The position numbers were made by a program, and so were the translations under genes. A DNA stretch of 5,792 nt from Deltaproteobacteria bacterium (GTDB taxonomy: Bacteria; Desulfobacterota_B; Binatia; UBA9968): positions 1-5,792 of the forward strand of contig JAPUHZ010000431.1 of assembly GCA_027297485.1 (NCBI GenBank), given 5' to 3'. The stretch's first letter is position 1. Every line of letters begins with the position of its first letter. Positions 5,530-5,792 of the stretch are shown here, piece after piece. Below the pieces are notes generated by a model. It saw nothing but the letters and a program-made list of their open reading frames with translations, was not told the origin of the DNA and made no database searches.

Positions 5530-5604
5530 ATTTCCAGGGCAAACCTCTACTACCTTGCAATGAGTCAGCGAAAACAATAAAAATTAGCGAAGGAGGAAAA
5601 GTTA

Positions 5605-5792
5605 ATGTCTAAGAAGGGAAAATATATCCTTGTCGGAGGTGTTCTTGTAGCCATTGTCCTATCATTGTCGATATTTAACCATTTTGTCTCTGCCATCGAT
5701 ATGGGGACGCTAACAAACGTAAACCCCTGCGCAGCCAAAACAATCAATCCTTGCGCCGTGAAGGCCTTGAACCCCTGCGCGGCAAAGACGCT
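5605..5792 (+). CDS. Second exported NPCA-repeat protein, N-terminal part (runs off the right edge)
   Basis: The first 62 codons are present. The protein starts MSKKGKYILVGG and has a signal peptide (hydrophobic core 8-24, probable cleavage after VSA at residue 30). It then begins a new NPCA series: N40PCAAKTI, N48PCAVKAL, N56PCAAKT. The period here is eight residues, not the six of the upstream gene, so it is a relative and not a simple copy. It differs throughout the signal region as well. ATG 5605 is supported by AAGGAGG (5590-5596), eight bases upstream. It lies 75 bases after the first NPCA gene with no terminator or ECF-like promoter between, so the two are probably one operon. Whether it has a central OB-like domain cannot be seen. 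Function is unknown. Confidence 0.8.
   Translation, partial: MSKKGKYILVGGVLVAIVLSLSIFNHFVSAIDMGTLTNVNPCAAKTINPCAVKALNPCAAKT

Noticed and set aside
5530..5604. Separate ECF promoter for the second NPCA gene
   Set aside because: No GGAAC element occurs in the 75-base gap; co-transcription with the first gene is the simpler reading.

Overview
The window looks like a chromosomal piece of a Gram-negative (diderm) bacterium of roughly even base composition. It carries exported proteins with signal peptides, a membrane-anchored pentaheme c-type cytochrome, and an ECF sigma factor with a membrane-spanning zinc-finger anti-sigma factor. This suits an environmental, respiration-rich lineage such as Nitrospirota, Desulfobacterota or NC10, but the sequence alone does not settle the taxon.

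Left part (1-1921) is accessory. It holds the 5' part of an unrecognised minus-strand gene (225 to beyond base 1) behind a good sigma70-type promoter. Upstream of that promoter is a decayed integron-type tyrosine recombinase (489-960, minus) with two frameshifts and an internal deletion that removed the HxxR box. Then come two small plus-strand genes: a DUF1232 membrane protein and a YdjM-like (PF04307-type) membrane protein with conserved His/Asp. Between these two lies an 80-nt imperfect inverted repeat.

Right part (1934-5792) reads as one regulatory module. On the minus strand are a pentaheme cytochrome c (4747-3437), an ECF sigma factor (3324-2752) and its anti-sigma factor (2746-1934). 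Divergent from the cytochrome, on the plus strand, are two adjacent genes for exported proteins built from the repeat Asn-Pro-Cys-Ala (NPCA). The first has 14 NPCA units, holding all of its cysteines, around an OB-like central domain. The second starts 75 bases later and runs off the window.

The parts are tied together by a shared promoter motif: GGGAACTT, 16 bases, then GTT(A/T)(A/T). It stands upstream of both the sigma factor gene and the first NPCA gene, and a weaker version faces the cytochrome. This is what an autoregulating ECF sigma factor would use. The working hypothesis is an envelope stress or metal/redox response in which the anti-sigma factor senses a periplasmic signal and the freed sigma factor transcribes itself, the NPCA proteins and perhaps the cytochrome. 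The function of the NPCA proteins is not known to me.
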